Source: Salminus brasiliensis (taxonomy: Eukaryota; Chordata; Actinopteri; Characiformes; Bryconidae). Taken from it: a stretch of DNA of 64,000 nucleotides. The translations under genes were made by a program, and so were the position numbers. Shown one piece after another: positions 11,845 to 26,300 of the stretch. Position 1 is the first letter of the stretch; the number at the start of each line of letters is the position of its first letter. The notes under the pieces are model-generated. The model saw only the letters and a program-made list of their open reading frames with translations, had not been told where the DNA came from and ran no database searches. The stretch covers positions 17,654,027 to 17,718,026 of the forward strand of contig NC_132893.1 in assembly GCF_030463535.1 (NCBI RefSeq), in the 5' to 3' direction.

Positions 11845-12330
11845 GATCACACTGATGTGAAGAGGGCGTGAACAAGGAAAGAACAAGGCCAATTATGCTC
11901 TCTCAGACTCCGGCTGCTAATAGCAGACAACATGACCCGGGTCTGTGGCTTATTTACATGGTTTTGAGCAGACCGGAGCTGACTTTTTTTGTGCTTTTGG
12001 GTCAGTAGAGGTGTACAGGCATGGAGACCTTCACCGCTTAGTTTGTGCCTTACTGAACAAACTGAAACCACAGTGCCTGCTGCCACCACATCTTCCTGAA
12101 GCTCTTCTGCTGTCACTTGAGGGTTTTTGACCACCTGTCTTCTTAGGAATCTGGCTTCCTCTTTCCGCCACGTCCAGGTAGTGTAGCCAGTGTTCCTTTA
12201 ACTTTGAACCTTTAAACTACGTCTCCAGCTGTATCCCAAAGAACATTCAGTGGCTTTGCTCTCTGTTTGTATCCTATTCCTTGTTTGTACAAGGCCGCGA
12301 TCTCTTCTCTGAACTGTCTTGATATTTCTG
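11845..12330 (-). pseudogene. Fragment of another Tc1-like transposase
   Basis: The minus-strand frame at 11847-12134 gives MVKNPQVTAEELQEDVVAAGT and LLTQKHKKSQLRSAQNHVNKPQ, matching the paired-like N-terminal part of Tc1 transposases (NP..T..ELQ..L...G..V). Sequence to about 12330 continues the family with no open frame. No terminal repeat was identified. Confidence 0.65.
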
Positions 12331-12794
12331 ACACGCAATACAACGTCACAGTCAGCAGACCCCTAGCCAGCCCAGGTATTTGATGTGTTTTATTACAAGC
12401 TCACCTGCAAATAATGAAGCCCCTGATTTGCCACTGGATTCTAGTTGGATGATTGAACAAGCTGACTGACAAGCTAACAGCTGTGAATTTTGATAATAAA
12501 TTGTAATTATTAATGTAATAAAGTAATAATGTAATTATTTAATATTGACCAAAATTGTTGATCTATAAAATATTTCAGAAATAAATATTTGTTATGAATG
12601 ATTGACTGTTTTTTAAGTGATTGTTTTAAAAACAAACAGCACTACACACACCATAACTGTCAGGCCATAATCTACAACAGTCCAAGAGACCACAGCAGGC
12701 TTCATTCCCACTGTTCGGTGAAACGCGTTCAGGGAGAGCGGGCGAGTTTTTGGTCCCTCTGAGGCTCCGTATGTTTGTGTTTGTGTTTGTTGGT
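12331..12794. other. Region upstream of smg6, including its likely promoter
   Basis: It holds an AT-rich TAATNATTAAT block (12490-12600), then more GC-rich sequence from about 12710 to the smg6 start, with GGGAGAGCGGGCGAG at 12732. No TATA box was seen. The promoter call is by position only. Confidence 0.35.
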
Positions 12795-12812
12795 GACGAA
12801 AATGGCGGACGA
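12795..12812 (+). promoter_or_regulatory. smg6: Start-codon context of smg6, embedded in a YY1-like AAAATGGCGG motif
   Basis: The initiator ATG at 12802 lies in gaaaATGGCGGAC, a strong Kozak context (A at -3, G at +4) that also matches the core AANATGGCGG of YY1 sites, which often overlap translation starts of housekeeping genes with short 5' UTRs. No TATA box was seen in the preceding 100 bases. YY1 binding is inferred from the motif only. Confidence 0.5.
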
Positions 12813-15800
12813 GCTGGACAGAGTCCGGATTTCAGCGGCGGAGCTGCGAGCAGAGGCGCACAGAGAGAACTTTAAAGGTTAGAGCTGCTGTTTGTATTAC
12901 CGAGGGAATCCGTGCGAAAACGGTAAGCCGTAATTATACCGGTGAAATACCTGAACGCGGTGCAGTTACAAGTTAGCTAGCTAACGTTAGCCAGCCAGCA
13001 TGCTAGCGCTAGCTAACCCGCTGTCGGCGTGTAGAGGCTTGTTTGCTAACTTAGCTATCGCTAGCTATCTAGCTAGCACTCGCGCTAGCTTTAGCGTTAG
13101 CTCGCAGGCTAGGTGTGGATTGCTGCTAGCTCGGTTTCAAAAGTGCCCAAACACGTTTTCCCACGGTGCAAGAACAAGAGTCTGCGCCCATTAGCGCAAC
13201 ACTCGTAACTTCCAGCCGTCCCGTTTCACCCAGTTAGCACGATAGCTAGCTAGCTAACTGTCTGTTCTGTGACTTTACTGAGAGCAGCGCGATAAACTTG
13301 TGTCTGAGTGACCTAAAACTGGCACTTAACTCGGCTAGCAGGAGAAGCTTTGGCTTGCTAACGGTAACTTCTCTGAACTCAGCAAGGTTGCTTCTTTAAG
13401 TACTAGCTAGCAGCTTTGCAGTGTTCTTCATGTTGTCACCCCAGCCTCTGATTTTCTGTAGCTTGTAGCTAACTAACTAAAGGCAGAGTAAAGTTTACTA
13501 GCTGGCTACCATAGCTGGGCTTCAGTGGATATATTGTGTGTGCAACAGGTTGTGTTTGTGTTCTTAAGTGTTGTATTTTTGGGTGTTTTTATTTTTTGTG
13601 GTTTTTTGGTGGTCACTTGTAAATTTTGCAGAAGTGTAGTAAAATCTCTCTCTCTCTCTCTTTCTGTCTGTTCCTTTCTCTCACAGATTCAGTAGAGACC
13701 AGTAAGAAGCAGCGACAGCGAGAGGGAAAACGCCCAGACCTGCAGCGGTACCAACCTGGAGTAGGGCAGACACGCAGACGCAAGGGCAGTGCAGAGGGAG
13801 AAGTGCAGGCAGCCTCCTCTGAACGTGAACACACATCAGGCGAGCGTGGAGGGGACCCCGATGTGAAAATGCCCACCAGCTCTCCACCGAGTTCTGACCT
13901 AAAACTCATCAGCAGGAATTGTCAGTCTAGTCCGAGCGTCACGAACACGGACTGTAACAGTGCTAATGACATCAATCAGCATGCTGGGAGAAACGCTGTT
14001 AAAGACGGCCAAGGGCCAGGCACGAGCGCGCTCGAGTCTCGTAAAACACGTAAACCTGATCGTGAGATATACCAGCCGGGTGGGAGAAGGTCTCAAGGCA
14101 GCAGAGATTCTGGTTCAAACAAGGACTTGGAGCGAGGCTCCAAAGAGGAGGTGAAGGGGGAAGAAGGAGAGAGTGGTAAGCAAAGAATAATGGGGTTAGT
14201 GGAACAAAATAAGGAGGTGCATGTCGAAGCTGGGAAGGACAAAGAGGAGAAAGGAAAAGCAAGAAAAGGCAAAGAAGGCAGGAAAAAACGGGAGCTGGGA
14301 AAACAGCAGAGAAGTGTAGACTTGTCTTCTGCTCATAACGGTCAGACCTCTGTTGAAAACGTAACTGGCAAAGTGGAGAAGCTCAACATCAGCAGCCCTG
14401 CAGCCTTAGAGCCCGAAGAAAAGAAAGGAACGAAGGGTGACGATGGCGGCGACAGGAGAAGAAAGTCGAACAGCGAGAGCCGAAGGAGCAGAGCAGGTGG
14501 AGGAGAGGGGGCAACGGGTGAAGAAGATGAGAAGAGGAAGCAGAGATCTAACCGGCGGTCTAGAGGGGGCAAGGAGAGAGGTTCAAACCAGGCTTCTGGA
14601 AAGCGGGAGGAGGGAGAGGGTGGGGAGAAGAGCTCATCAACAAACCAGCTTGAGAGAAATACTGAACGAACAGTGGAAGGTGGATTTCAGTGGGATGCGA
14701 AAAGGAAAGATGCTTATCAAGACCAAAACATGCAACAGCAGAAGCATAGAGGGAACCAGACAAGAGAGAGGGATGGAGAGAGGCGCAGGGCATCTGAAGG
14801 AACTGACCCTGGTAAAATGAGCTCCTCTTCAAAACGTTACTCGAAGTCAGACATCCGGCGGCCTCGAAACCGGACATACAGCACAAGCTCGGCAAGCAGT
14901 GGTGCCAGTATGGATGGGCCTGGAGAGTCTGAAAGACGTAGGACTAAGGCCGGTGTTGGAGGAAGAGAGAGAGGAGAAGGAGGGCTGCCTCCTAGGTCTC
15001 ATGAAAGGACGACTGAGGAGAAGGACAGGACTATGGGAAACCAGCCTAGACAGAGGAGGTGGACCACCAGAGATGTGTCTTCCACGGATTCCTTTGAGGA
15101 GAGTGAGGTCTGGGACAGGAATGATGAGAGGAGAGGTTTGAGGAGCAGAGAAGGTGATGAGAGTAGGAATTCAAGAATATGTAAAGGGCACACCAAGGGG
15201 CCTAGAGGAGCTGTGGGTGGAGGTCGAGGTGGAATCCTGAGGGTTAGTTTGGACAGGCAATCCAGCGCAACCTCAGGAGCTGGGGAGGACCCAACAAAGC
15301 GAAAGAATCAAGGCCCTAGAGGTAGAGGCATTCTTATCCTCCCAGCACACACTGAACTGACAGCATCTCCAGAGCCTGGCCCTCGGTTGATGGGTGGCAT
15401 GAGAGGTGGAATGGGCCTGGGTAGAGGACGAGGGGGCCGTGGAGGAAGCACACGGCGACTCTGGGACCCCAATAATCCTGATAAGAAACCTGCCCTGGCC
15501 AGCAGCCAGCAATCCCAGCATTCACCTCTGCAAACGTCACTATATCTACATCAAGGAGGTTATGGCCCGCTGCATTTCTTGGACACTGATGATGAAACTG
15601 CAGGGAGTCCTCCAGTTCGTCAGGGGGAGCACCTCCAGAGCCATCAGGCTGCTGCCATGGCTTATTACAAATTCCAAAACTCAGACAACCCTTACGGTTA
15701 TTCTTTGCCAGCGAATACGACAAACACACCTCCACGGTATGCATATCCTTATCAGTTCCCATATCAAATATCTGGCTCTAATGGGATGTACCCTACTGCT

Positions 15801-18190
15801 GCCATGCCTTTCTATGGAGCGTATGGTCAGAGTGGCCAGAGTTACCCTGCTGGAAGTGGCACCACCGCAAACACAGAGGAGGCAGAGGTACAAACTAGAG
15901 GAGAGCTAGGTAAGCTGCTTCGAGTGGCTGACAGCCAGGAGCTCCAGCTCAGCAACCTGCTCTCCAGGGAACGACTAAGCCCAGAAGGACTGGACCGGAT
16001 GGCACAACTGAGGTTAGTATAGGTTGTGTTCTTTTTGAATTTAGGAGCTGTAGGATCACAGTTGACAGTATCGTAACAAATTCTATTGCAGAATGTCAAA
16101 ATATGCTTTTCTGAGCCCATTGTGGATATCAGTTTCATTGTTCATTCTAACAAGGGAAGCATGACATATTATAATATGATATATTATAAATTAAAAGCAT
16201 GTTTAATATTATTGGTCTGATGACCGATTGGTCCATTTTCTAAAAAAGCAACTCAGGGTTGTCCAATCTTATTTGCAAAGGGTCTGTGTGGCTTTCACCC
16301 TAAACAACCAGCAGCACACCTGACTACCCTTGTTAAATCAATTTTGTGAGTCAATTTTTTATTAAATCGTTACAGACTGAAGTTGGCCTCTTATTCTCTT
16401 ATTGAAATTTTCCATTCCATCTTAAATAGTGCCTTAAACACATTGCCAGAAAAGCACACAGCGAATACGCTTTTTATTTTTAATGAACAGCCTATAATAG
16501 CCCTTGGTGGAGGGTGCAACAAGAGACAACCAATCGCTTAACAGGTGTATTATTTGGTTGCACATGAGGCTGCACATGAGGCTGCACAAGACAAAATCAG
16601 CATGGAGTGAGAAAATGTGTGCAGACTTTGTGCAGACAAAATTGATAAAGGAGGGCTGATCAGTTTGCCAGTATGGCAGGTTTGGATTCTGAATTCTACT
16701 AAACATTTACTGCTCATGAGTTGTCATATGTGTTTAAAACACTCATTTGTTCTCTTTGGTCCAACATTCCTCTCTGCTGTGCTGGTTGTTTGTATTTTAC
16801 ATTATTTGCTGCACTAACATACACTTTTAATGGTAGGCAATTTTTCTGCATTACTTAGTGGAAATAGTTGTGCTTTGGGCCACAGCCTTTGTGCTTCTTG
16901 TAAGAGGCAAGTAAGGGAAATGGCAAGTGGCTGAAACTAGGGATCAAGATATGGAAAAAACTGACACTGGAATATGTTATTATATGTGTATATATGGTAT
17001 ATATACGTGGTATTTTTAACATGTTGACGGTATCTCAAAATCAGGACTGTATATCAAAATTCAAAGTCTTCTTTAATTTTCAAAAAGTTGTTAGTAAATT
17101 ACCGGTAACTTTCCATGGGAACTTAGCTCGGGAACTTATGAAATATTCCAGAATGTAAACTTTTCATGGATATTGAGGACTATGGGAATTTAGGAAGTAG
17201 CTAGCCATCGTAAACTAACCTCTTGCTTGCCTGCAAGACTTGGTGAACTAGTCTCAAATGAGATTGCTTATTAAGCTTTTCTGATTTACCAGACAGCAAC
17301 TGTGAGATTTCATAGTTGCTTAAATGTTTCAGTGCTATTACTGTCAATAATAATATGAACCTTCTCAAAACTTACCTAACGTTAGGCAGTCCTTTGGTCC
17401 AAATGCGTGCTTTTAGTAGTGGTGAGAGTCAGGTTTCTAGAAATCATCTGGACATATGCTGTACATGTGATGGAGGTTTAAACAGTGAATGCAGGGGCTG
17501 TGGTCTCAATGGCCCTTCAGTGTGTAATTGTTTATTTCAAGATTATGATTCAGTATATTTGTTACCAAGTATGTTTCTCACCTTTAGCTTCTAATATTTT
17601 CATTTAATTCCTGTTAATTCCCAATGGAAATTTCCCAGAATTTTTGCAACCCCAGCCAGTATTTGGGTTTTTGAATGAACACTGACATGGTAACATTTTA
17701 AATTTTTAAAATTAGTAAAAAAAAAAAAAGTAAATTATTACTGTAATACTTTTCAGCTGGGAACTTTTTTGATTCTTAATGCTTTAAATCACTGTTACAA
17801 CATTAAGCAGTCATCTTTATTTTTTGTCTTTCTCCCACTGAGCTGTAAAAGCTCATGTGACTGAAACATATTAAGATGCTGTAACACTCAAATAGGGTAC
17901 TTGATAACTGAATTTGCACCCCGTTAATAGCATTTATGGTGACGATAATCTAAAGTCTACATTATATTATTGCTCAAGTCTAATTTTGTTTATGCTGTAT
18001 CGATCAGCCGTAAGTCATTGTCGCGGGGACAGTGGTGGCTCAGAGCTTAGTGCTCCAGGCTATTGATGACAGGGTAGTGGGTTTGATACCCGGGCTCGGC
18101 AAGCTGTCACTGTTGGGCCCTTGATCAAGACCCTCCACCCTCTCAGCTCTCACTGCTTTGGATGTGTGCGTGTGCTCACTGCCCCTAGTT

Positions 18191-18234
<44 letters not shown>

Positions 18235-21200
18235 CACTACCACAGATGTGTAAAATGCGGAGGACACATTTTGTTACAGTGACAAATACCTGCACCTTTA
18301 CATCTTTACCTTTTTTAGTTCATGACATGTTCCTGACCTATTACTCTCCTTCCTGATTTCCTGTCCTCAGGGCTGAGCTCCTGACATTGTACGAGCGAGT
18401 GATTCTAACAGACATCGAGTTCTCTGACTCTCAGAACTTGGACCAGGCACTGTGGAAGAATGTGTTTTATCAGGTCATTGAGAGATTCAGACAGCTTCTG
18501 AAGGACCAAGACTCGGATACAGCACCAGGGATGAGGGCCATGCTTTTGACAATACTTGAAGAGGTAAGCGCTCAGCATGTCCTGTTAGTTCTTTGGTTCT
18601 GGGGCTATTTCTGCCTGTAGTTTTTGTTGGTACTGTTATTTCTGGGTTGAGAGCTGTAGTTATCTTGTTATCTGTAATTGTCTCAGCAGGTTCTATTGAA
18701 TTATGATGGCGTGTTTTTGTTGAGGGAAAGACGCATTGTAATTGAAAACATTTCTGTTCTTATTTTTGGTTCAGAGGCCAATATGAAAGCATTGTGTTCT
18801 GTATCTTCTAGGGGGCATTGTTCTTTGATTCCCTGCTGCAGAAGTTGCAAACTATATTCCAGTTTAAACTGGAAGACTACATGGATGGAATGGCCATACG
18901 TGCGAGACCTCTGCGCAAGACGGTAAAATGGACATCATAGCAATAACTGATGTCTAAAATATCTGTAAACCCTACATAGTGCACTTTGTAGGGAACTGTG
19001 AGGATTATTGGAATGCACCTAGAGATTTCCACTGCATGGCTGAACGGAGTACACACAAAACCGTTCAGTGGGAGGGCTTATTGACGTTTGGGTCCCATTG
19101 TTGGCTCCATATTTGCATCACCTTAGTGCCACAAGATCCTGGGTCTTTTTATGTCTTTGTGTGTTGGTTGTGCCATTATTGCGTATTTCAAGTGTCCTGA
19201 TCATTAGTGTAGCCACAAGTACGCTTTACTGCACTGTAGAATAATAAAGTTTAGCATATGTTAGACCGCTATGGGCCTCATCCAAGATTGCTAGCTCAGG
19301 ATCTGACATGTCTAGCGTGGCGCTAGCACAGCACAGCATAGCACTTGTATATTTTAGGGTTCCTGTATTATTAGTTGACGTGGGACAGCTGTGCTGGACT
19401 ATGTTCATGGTTTTATGACTATTATAATTTATGCCAGGGCCAAGGCTATAGCTTTCATTTAGTGTAGTGCTAAATTGTCACACACACTTGCGTCAACCAC
19501 AAACTGACTTGTTTAAGTGGATTTCAACAGTATTTGGCATACGTACTTTTATACGTCTGGGAAATGGCCTCCTTGGCACGGTTTGAGCGAAGGTGATTTA
19601 GGCACAGATAAATTAGATAAATTTGACAGATTTCACAGATAAATTACGGCCTCAGTAAGTTACAGTAAGTTAGCCTTGCAGTTGTAGTAGCTGTGCACCT
19701 GATTTAGCAACACAGCAAATGGTAAAAGCAACCGCAACCATGCTAAAGGGTTCGCACATGCGCAGAACGCTACGGCGCGGCCCTTGTAACAATTTGGCCC
19801 TGCAGTGGAAAAGAGGCCACTGTGTAGTGTTGGAGTACACTAAGCCGTCTTAATTCTTTCAGATGAAGTATCCAACGTTTATCCTATCAAGTGTATCCCA
19901 AGTCATTCATGGATTTCAGTGCCAGGTATCACTGTTACCACTGTGTGTTGCATTTGCTGTTAATTCAGGTGAAGTACGCTCTGATCAGTGCCCAGCGCTG
20001 TATGATCTGTCAAGGAGACATTGCAAGATACAGAGAGCAAGCCAGTGATTCCGCCAACTATGGCAAAGCTCGCAGGTCAGCCCTTTTGTACCAGAACTTT
20101 TAAGATTACAGATTACACTGCATCACACTGTGCGTAGCAATTTGTTTGTTCCAATTGCTCTTTTCTCTTCTGCAGTTGGTACCTGAAAGCTCAGCAGATT
20201 GCTCCAAAAAACGGCCGACCCTACAATCAGCTTGCATTGTTAGCTGTGTACACAGTGAGCTCACTTTCATTTCACTTAATCATTTACTGAGTCGTGTGCT
20301 GTGCCTTTTTTTTTTGTATTAATAGATTCCAAATCTCCTTTTCTCTTTTTCGTTCTTCTTTCCTCTCTTCTCTCTGTTTTTTCCATTGGTAGAAGCGCAA
20401 GCTGGATGCTGTGTATTACTACATGCGTAGCCTTGCTGCAAGCAACCCAATTCTGACTGCAAAGGAGAGTCTGATGAGTCTGTTTGAGGAAGCAAAGCGC
20501 AAGGTAAAGAAGTTTGCTATCTGAGATCCATGTCAATTAGTCTGCATCAGTCATACTTAGATGTTGAACCCTAATAAAAGATCATAGTATTATATATTTA
20601 GTCTTGGTTGTGGAATGTAATGAGCATTATAATAAAAATCATTGCAGTCTGTGCCACTACATAAAATCCAGTGTCTTAAAAAAAAATTCTGCATTTGTGC
20701 ACATTTAAAACATAGAATAATGTTGCACTGTAAACCAAAACCTAATAATGTATAAAGGAAAACACAGAACATGATAGTGTGATGGACATCTTATGGGTCT
20801 GTTGAAAAAATATACAACATCCAGTCCCTTTTTGTAGAAGTGATTGGCCCCTTCCTTTCAGTAGCTGGTTAGTGGCAATAACTCTAGCCTCTGTGCGTTC
20901 TCCAGGTTCTCGTATACCAGCAGAACTTGTGTTTTTCATATGCCAGTATAACCGATTTAATGGATAATGCGAGGTATGTCTTAGAATGATAAGGAAAGGT
21001 GAAAAGCCACACAAATTTAAGAATGAGGTCTATGTCATCAGATTAATGATTAGGCAAGCACCAACCACAAAGTTGAAATCAGTTCTATGGAGTATAGAAA
21101 CAAGGAGGTGGTATCAGTGTTCTGGCTGGTTTAAATGCTGTGACTGATCAGTGTGTGACTGCAGTATTGTGCAAAATATTTAATGATAAACAAAGTTACA

Positions 21201-23288
21201 CATTGTAATAGACTACCTAATGTTTTAATACATTCAGGAATGGGTTTCAGGAGTGCCCTACTTGATATTGAAATGCAAGTAAATTTGACATAAGAATAGT
21301 AGATTGTATAACAATACAATACCGTACAACAACAATGAATCATTTTTTAAAACCATCAAAGCTGGACAAATGTAGGTAAGACCGCTTGTCTAGTTCTGGC
21401 ATTGGATTATTTAATATTAATAGTATTTAAATATATTTAAACTCAATAAAAAGTTTTTTAAAAAGCAGGATGGTCGTTTCATCAAATTGCCCGCCACCTA
21501 GATTGTTCTGACCAAGCATTAGTTTGCAGTGGTGTCGTAACGAGAAACCTGGACTGCCATTGACTGGAATCGCATTGTCTTTAGCGTCGACTCCAGATTC
21601 TGTTTGGGATCCAACAATGGTCCTGTAGTAGCTTTACATTCACACACAGTTTTATTCGATTCCAACTACTTGGTGCAGTGGTTGTTTGTTTTTTTCCCTC
21701 CCAATAAGTGTAGTTTACCAATTTTTAACATCTGTTGCTATTAGACCCTCAGCCTGTTATGAGCAATTAAAAAGTAGAAGTCCGGAGTTCAGAGTTCACA
21801 AGCAGTCCAGTTCTGGAGATTGAGTCTGTTTTTGTTTGTAGCAAAGGTGTGTAGGTTGCTTGCTGGAGCTCTCAGCATGTTTTGCACTGCTTGTTTGTTG
21901 CACTGGTGTACCATGCTTGTTTGTATCAGGAATGATAAAGTCCCCCTCTCTCCCTCACTAGGCTGAGCAGATCGAGCGCAGGCGGAAGCAGGATATGGAG
22001 GGAGGCGTACGTGGCCCACGGGGCCGAGGATGGGGTCGGGGCGAAGACGCCACCCGACTGGAAATCTGGATCCGGCCCAGCGGGCCACCAGGAGTGACAT
22101 CCCGCTTAGCGGGCAGAGAGTCGAGCAAAGACTCAGAACAAGACGGAGGCTTGAGCACGCTTAGCGCCGTCGACGTGAGTAATGCTGCACCACACCTGTA
22201 CATCCTCACTAGCTCATTTATCACTTGTATGTGGAAGTGCACTGTCTAGCTGTAAAGCAGGGATGTAGCTTTCATGGAGTGGAGGCTTCTATGATGTGAT
22301 GATATTCTAGTAGACACAGAAGAGCCTAAGAAGTCGTATTTGTGGAAGTATTTAGTCTCTGTAGTTCACTGTAGTGTGTCTGTGTGCTTTAGCTAATAGT
22401 ATATTGTTCATTCTGCATTTGTTTTGCACTCCTACCTCCCTGACAGGAGTGTGAGAGCTTTTCTTCTTGCTCATTAGCAAAACCCCTTAACACTCCCACT
22501 GCTCAGGGTGTGGGTGTTTGTCTAGGATGGGGGGGCGTATCTATAAGTTTCTTCACATAGTTCCTCAAAGCATGTGCACAGACAACCAAAATACTGCACA
22601 CACCCCCTTGTGTCTCTTTTGCACAGAGAAACTTGAGCTCAATAACACCTCCTACACAGAACCAGAGAGTGAAAAAAAAAATACATGCTTGAACTCAATA
22701 CCCTCATTCTCTCTTCGTTTTAATCCATCTCAAGTCCTCTAAAACTTTTCATTTCCTTTCTTTTTTTATGTTCATTTCATATCGCTCTTTTTCCGCCCAA
22801 CCTTCCACTGTCCTCATGATTTCCTGTCTTTTTATTTTATGCTCCCAGTTCCGTTGATGAGTCTAAATCAAAGATCTATGCCGGAGCAAGAAATAAGAGA
22901 CCGGAAGAATTACTCATGATTTATTGTACCCTCATATTCATTGTAGTAAACATGCTTTGTTTAGTGTTCTGTGACAAGTACCATCGTCTCTCGTCTATTT
23001 TTTTTTTTCCGTGTAACACAGCATGTAATTAGCTAATACTAACTATCCCGCCTCAGTGCAGCTGTACCTTTGCCCAAATAAAAATAATTTCCTACACAAA
23101 TACACATGAGCACACAAACACGCTTGGAGTGGTGAAGAGGTCAGTCTGAGTTGTTTTTAAGCCTTGCACAGGATGTAGCCACACATGACTCACCCTCCAT
23201 GGCAGAGAAGGGCGTCAGTGGGTCGTGATGCGTCCGTCATCTCTGTTACCTTGGATATTCGCCCACGTCAGCATAAACAAACACACAA

Positions 23289-23322
<34 letters not shown>

Positions 23323-26300
23323 ATAGTCTTTCCTTTGCGCTTTTTCACTTTTAAATACAAACTTTCTCATCATTTTGGGCCCCCGCTTCTGCCTTTAGGC
23401 TCTACACAGATTTTTTTTTTTTTTTTTGCAGCATCACTTTGCACAGATAAACTTAAGTCTTGCCACCACTAGCTTCTTCTCTGCCCTGACCTAAATTTTT
23501 TATTTAGTAGTTATTTTTTCTAATTATTCCAGTGCCTTTCCTGGTAACCAGTAAGAGACAACAGGGCACAAGCTAACAGGTTGTAAATGCAACGCTGTTG
23601 GTTTTCTTTTCTCCTGTTTTTGTGCCATAAAAGTAACAGTTTTCTTCTGCAGTGTTTCTTGATTGCTGAGTTGCGTGTAAGGCACAGAATTCACACCCAT
23701 GTTAATTTAAACTCCCTGTTGGCGGCTATAATGTAGCATCGTGTTGAAGCAAGTAAATAACTTTTAGTGAAAGCTGGACAGGCTAAAATTCAGCCTCCAC
23801 AAAGCAGTGTTGGTTGTAACCTAGTGATGTGTTCTAAGCCTCCCAGTTGAAAGCAATGTGAGAAGTCTGTCTATTAGAATAGTTAGTTTGTGTGGAGTTG
23901 TTTTCCCTCTGCACACTTGTCAAACATACTATAGATGTCATGTAAATAAAATATGTATGAAGTAGAACGGCAAACTGTCTCACTGATATGTGGAAATTTT
24001 ATTTTGGGGCACAAAGGAACAGCAAGTGGTGCAGCCTCTGTTCACTAATCACATTAATTTAGATATTGATATTGTGGAACCTAGAACTGTGCTAAAGTAC
24101 ATCAGTGGTCTAGACCTTCCATCTGTTACAATTAACCCTGCCTATGGGGTAAGCCACCCTTCTGAATTGTTCATAAACAGGTGCTGGAAACAGTGTTTTG
24201 TTTTATACTTTCTTTTTCACCACATATTTGTAGGTTGCTTGTGTAAAAATAAATATATATATTCTTGCCCAATTATTAAAAAAATGTTTAGCAATACACA
24301 CAAAAAAAACTGCTAGAACTTCATACCTCAAACTGAACAAAGGCCCACTGATTTGATCATGGCTCATCTGTCATGTAGATTCAATTCATTGACCCACAAA
24401 ACCACCCTATATTCATTCTAGTTCAACTTTCTTACCCTGACAAGTTACAAATATGAATATTGGCCAACATTAGCATCATAGTTATGTGCCTTATTTTGTT
24501 ATCCCTGTTCTATCTCTCTTTTTTTAAATATATAGCTCAATAAGAGATTCATCTTGAGTTTTCTCCACACTCATGGAAAACTCTTCACTAAAGTCGGGTA
24601 AGTTGCTACAATGTGGTCTTGTTTTGCAGTATTAGTTTTTATATTTTTATCATATTTATATATAGATATCTATATTTATAGATAATTATATCTTTCTTAA
24701 TCTCATTATTATTTTTTTGGGCAAATTATTATTATTATTATTATGGGTCTTATTATTAATTATTTGCCCCTCAGGATGGAGAGCTTCCCAGCTGTGGCCA
24801 GTCATGTATTGCAGGAGTTCCGGGCCTTACTGCAGCACAGCCCGCCCCCCCTGGGCAGCACACGCATGCTGCAGATCATGACAATCAATATGTTCACCAT
24901 TCACTATGCTCAGACCAGAGGTAAAACCCACACCATAAATACCCTACCTAGATGGTCACAGATTTTTTTTTAACTGAACTCTTGAGCACATGATACATCA
25001 GATGTTTTGAAGCACATCTGCTTTTAAATGATCACAAACTTTGTCCATGTGTTGACCCCCCCCCCCCCCCCTTTTTTTTTTATTATTATTTTTTTTTCCC
25101 TCTGTATGTCTTCATCAGGTGAAAGACAGGGAGAGACTCGTTCAGTACTGGAGGAACAGACCACATCTCTTGGCTTGGCCATGTTCGGGCTACTGGTTCA
25201 GCGTTGTACTGATCTTCTGAATGAAACTGCTGCAGGTAAAAATCAAGTCAGTTGTCAGTTTCTCCACTGGTTTCTCCAGTATTCCTGGAAGAATGTGTAC
25301 AATATCAATTAGTGAGTCACATTAAATGGCTAAACCCATAGTTGGACAAGTCTTGCATATGTATGAACAAAATGAGAAACTTTTTCTAACTAAGCTCAAG
25401 AAGCTTGTACATAAGCAAATTTACTGGTGAGGAAAGTAAATTTGAGCCAGACTTTGCCAATCAGTTGTCTCTCTGTTGTGACAGAACCCATCGCAGTGGA
25501 AGAGCTGGATGACTGCGATTTAGTGGAAGAAGAGTCCATGGTTCGAGTGTCTGCTTTTCCAGCCGACCTGCGAGAGCTCCTGCCTAGCGTAAAGGTTTGG
25601 TCAGATTGGATGCTTGGCCATCCAGAGCAATGGAATCCCCCACCCTACAGCATAGAGTGAGTACTGATTAAGCAACACACATAGAATATTGTGGAAAACG
25701 TTTGACATCTGTGAAAATTAGAATGAATGAAATGGTTGCTTCCTATTATGTGTGGCGATAATTCAACAACATTTTTTGCTGTAAGTAATTCATTATGCTG
25801 AAAGAAACCTAGAACCTCATGAAAAATTATTATTATTGTAATTATATTATTTTTTAAAATTTCATTATTTGTTTAAATAGGAAATTCTTGTTGCTTTCTG
25901 CAGTTTCTTTGTAGTAATTTTAATGTTCTTTTATTTATTACAAGACAAAGCACACGTACAGTTAATGTAAGCAAGTGGCTGTAGCTTTTGGGTTTACAGT
26001 CAGAGTCTAAGTAAGAGTGTAACTAATGTTTTTGTATGTCTCCAGTGGAAGTCCTGATGTGTGGCAGTGCTTGGCAGACTTATGTAATGCTCTTGCACGT
26101 GTGTATCACGGCGAGACTCCACTCTATAAGGCAGATGGTGATGGAGAGGGGGATGAGGAGCTCCGGCTGTTAGTGCTGGAGGAGGACAGAATGCTGGCTG
26201 GATTCGTCCCCCTGCTGGCTGCTCCACAGGAGCCATGCTTTACAGACCCCCAGACAGACACTGTGAGTCATAAAAGTATGCACACACTCATGGGAATCTC

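Noticed and set aside
13613-16022. Start of smg6 at the in-frame ATG at 13626
   Set aside because: That ATG is in the intronic pyrimidine tract; exon 1 at 12802-12877 encodes the conserved MAxxLxRVRIS start and joins in phase.
19863-20103. Open frames beginning upstream of smg6 exon 5 as a separate small gene
   Set aside because: They read through the intron into the true exon, which begins at the AG acceptor at 19968; the conserved part is only the exon.
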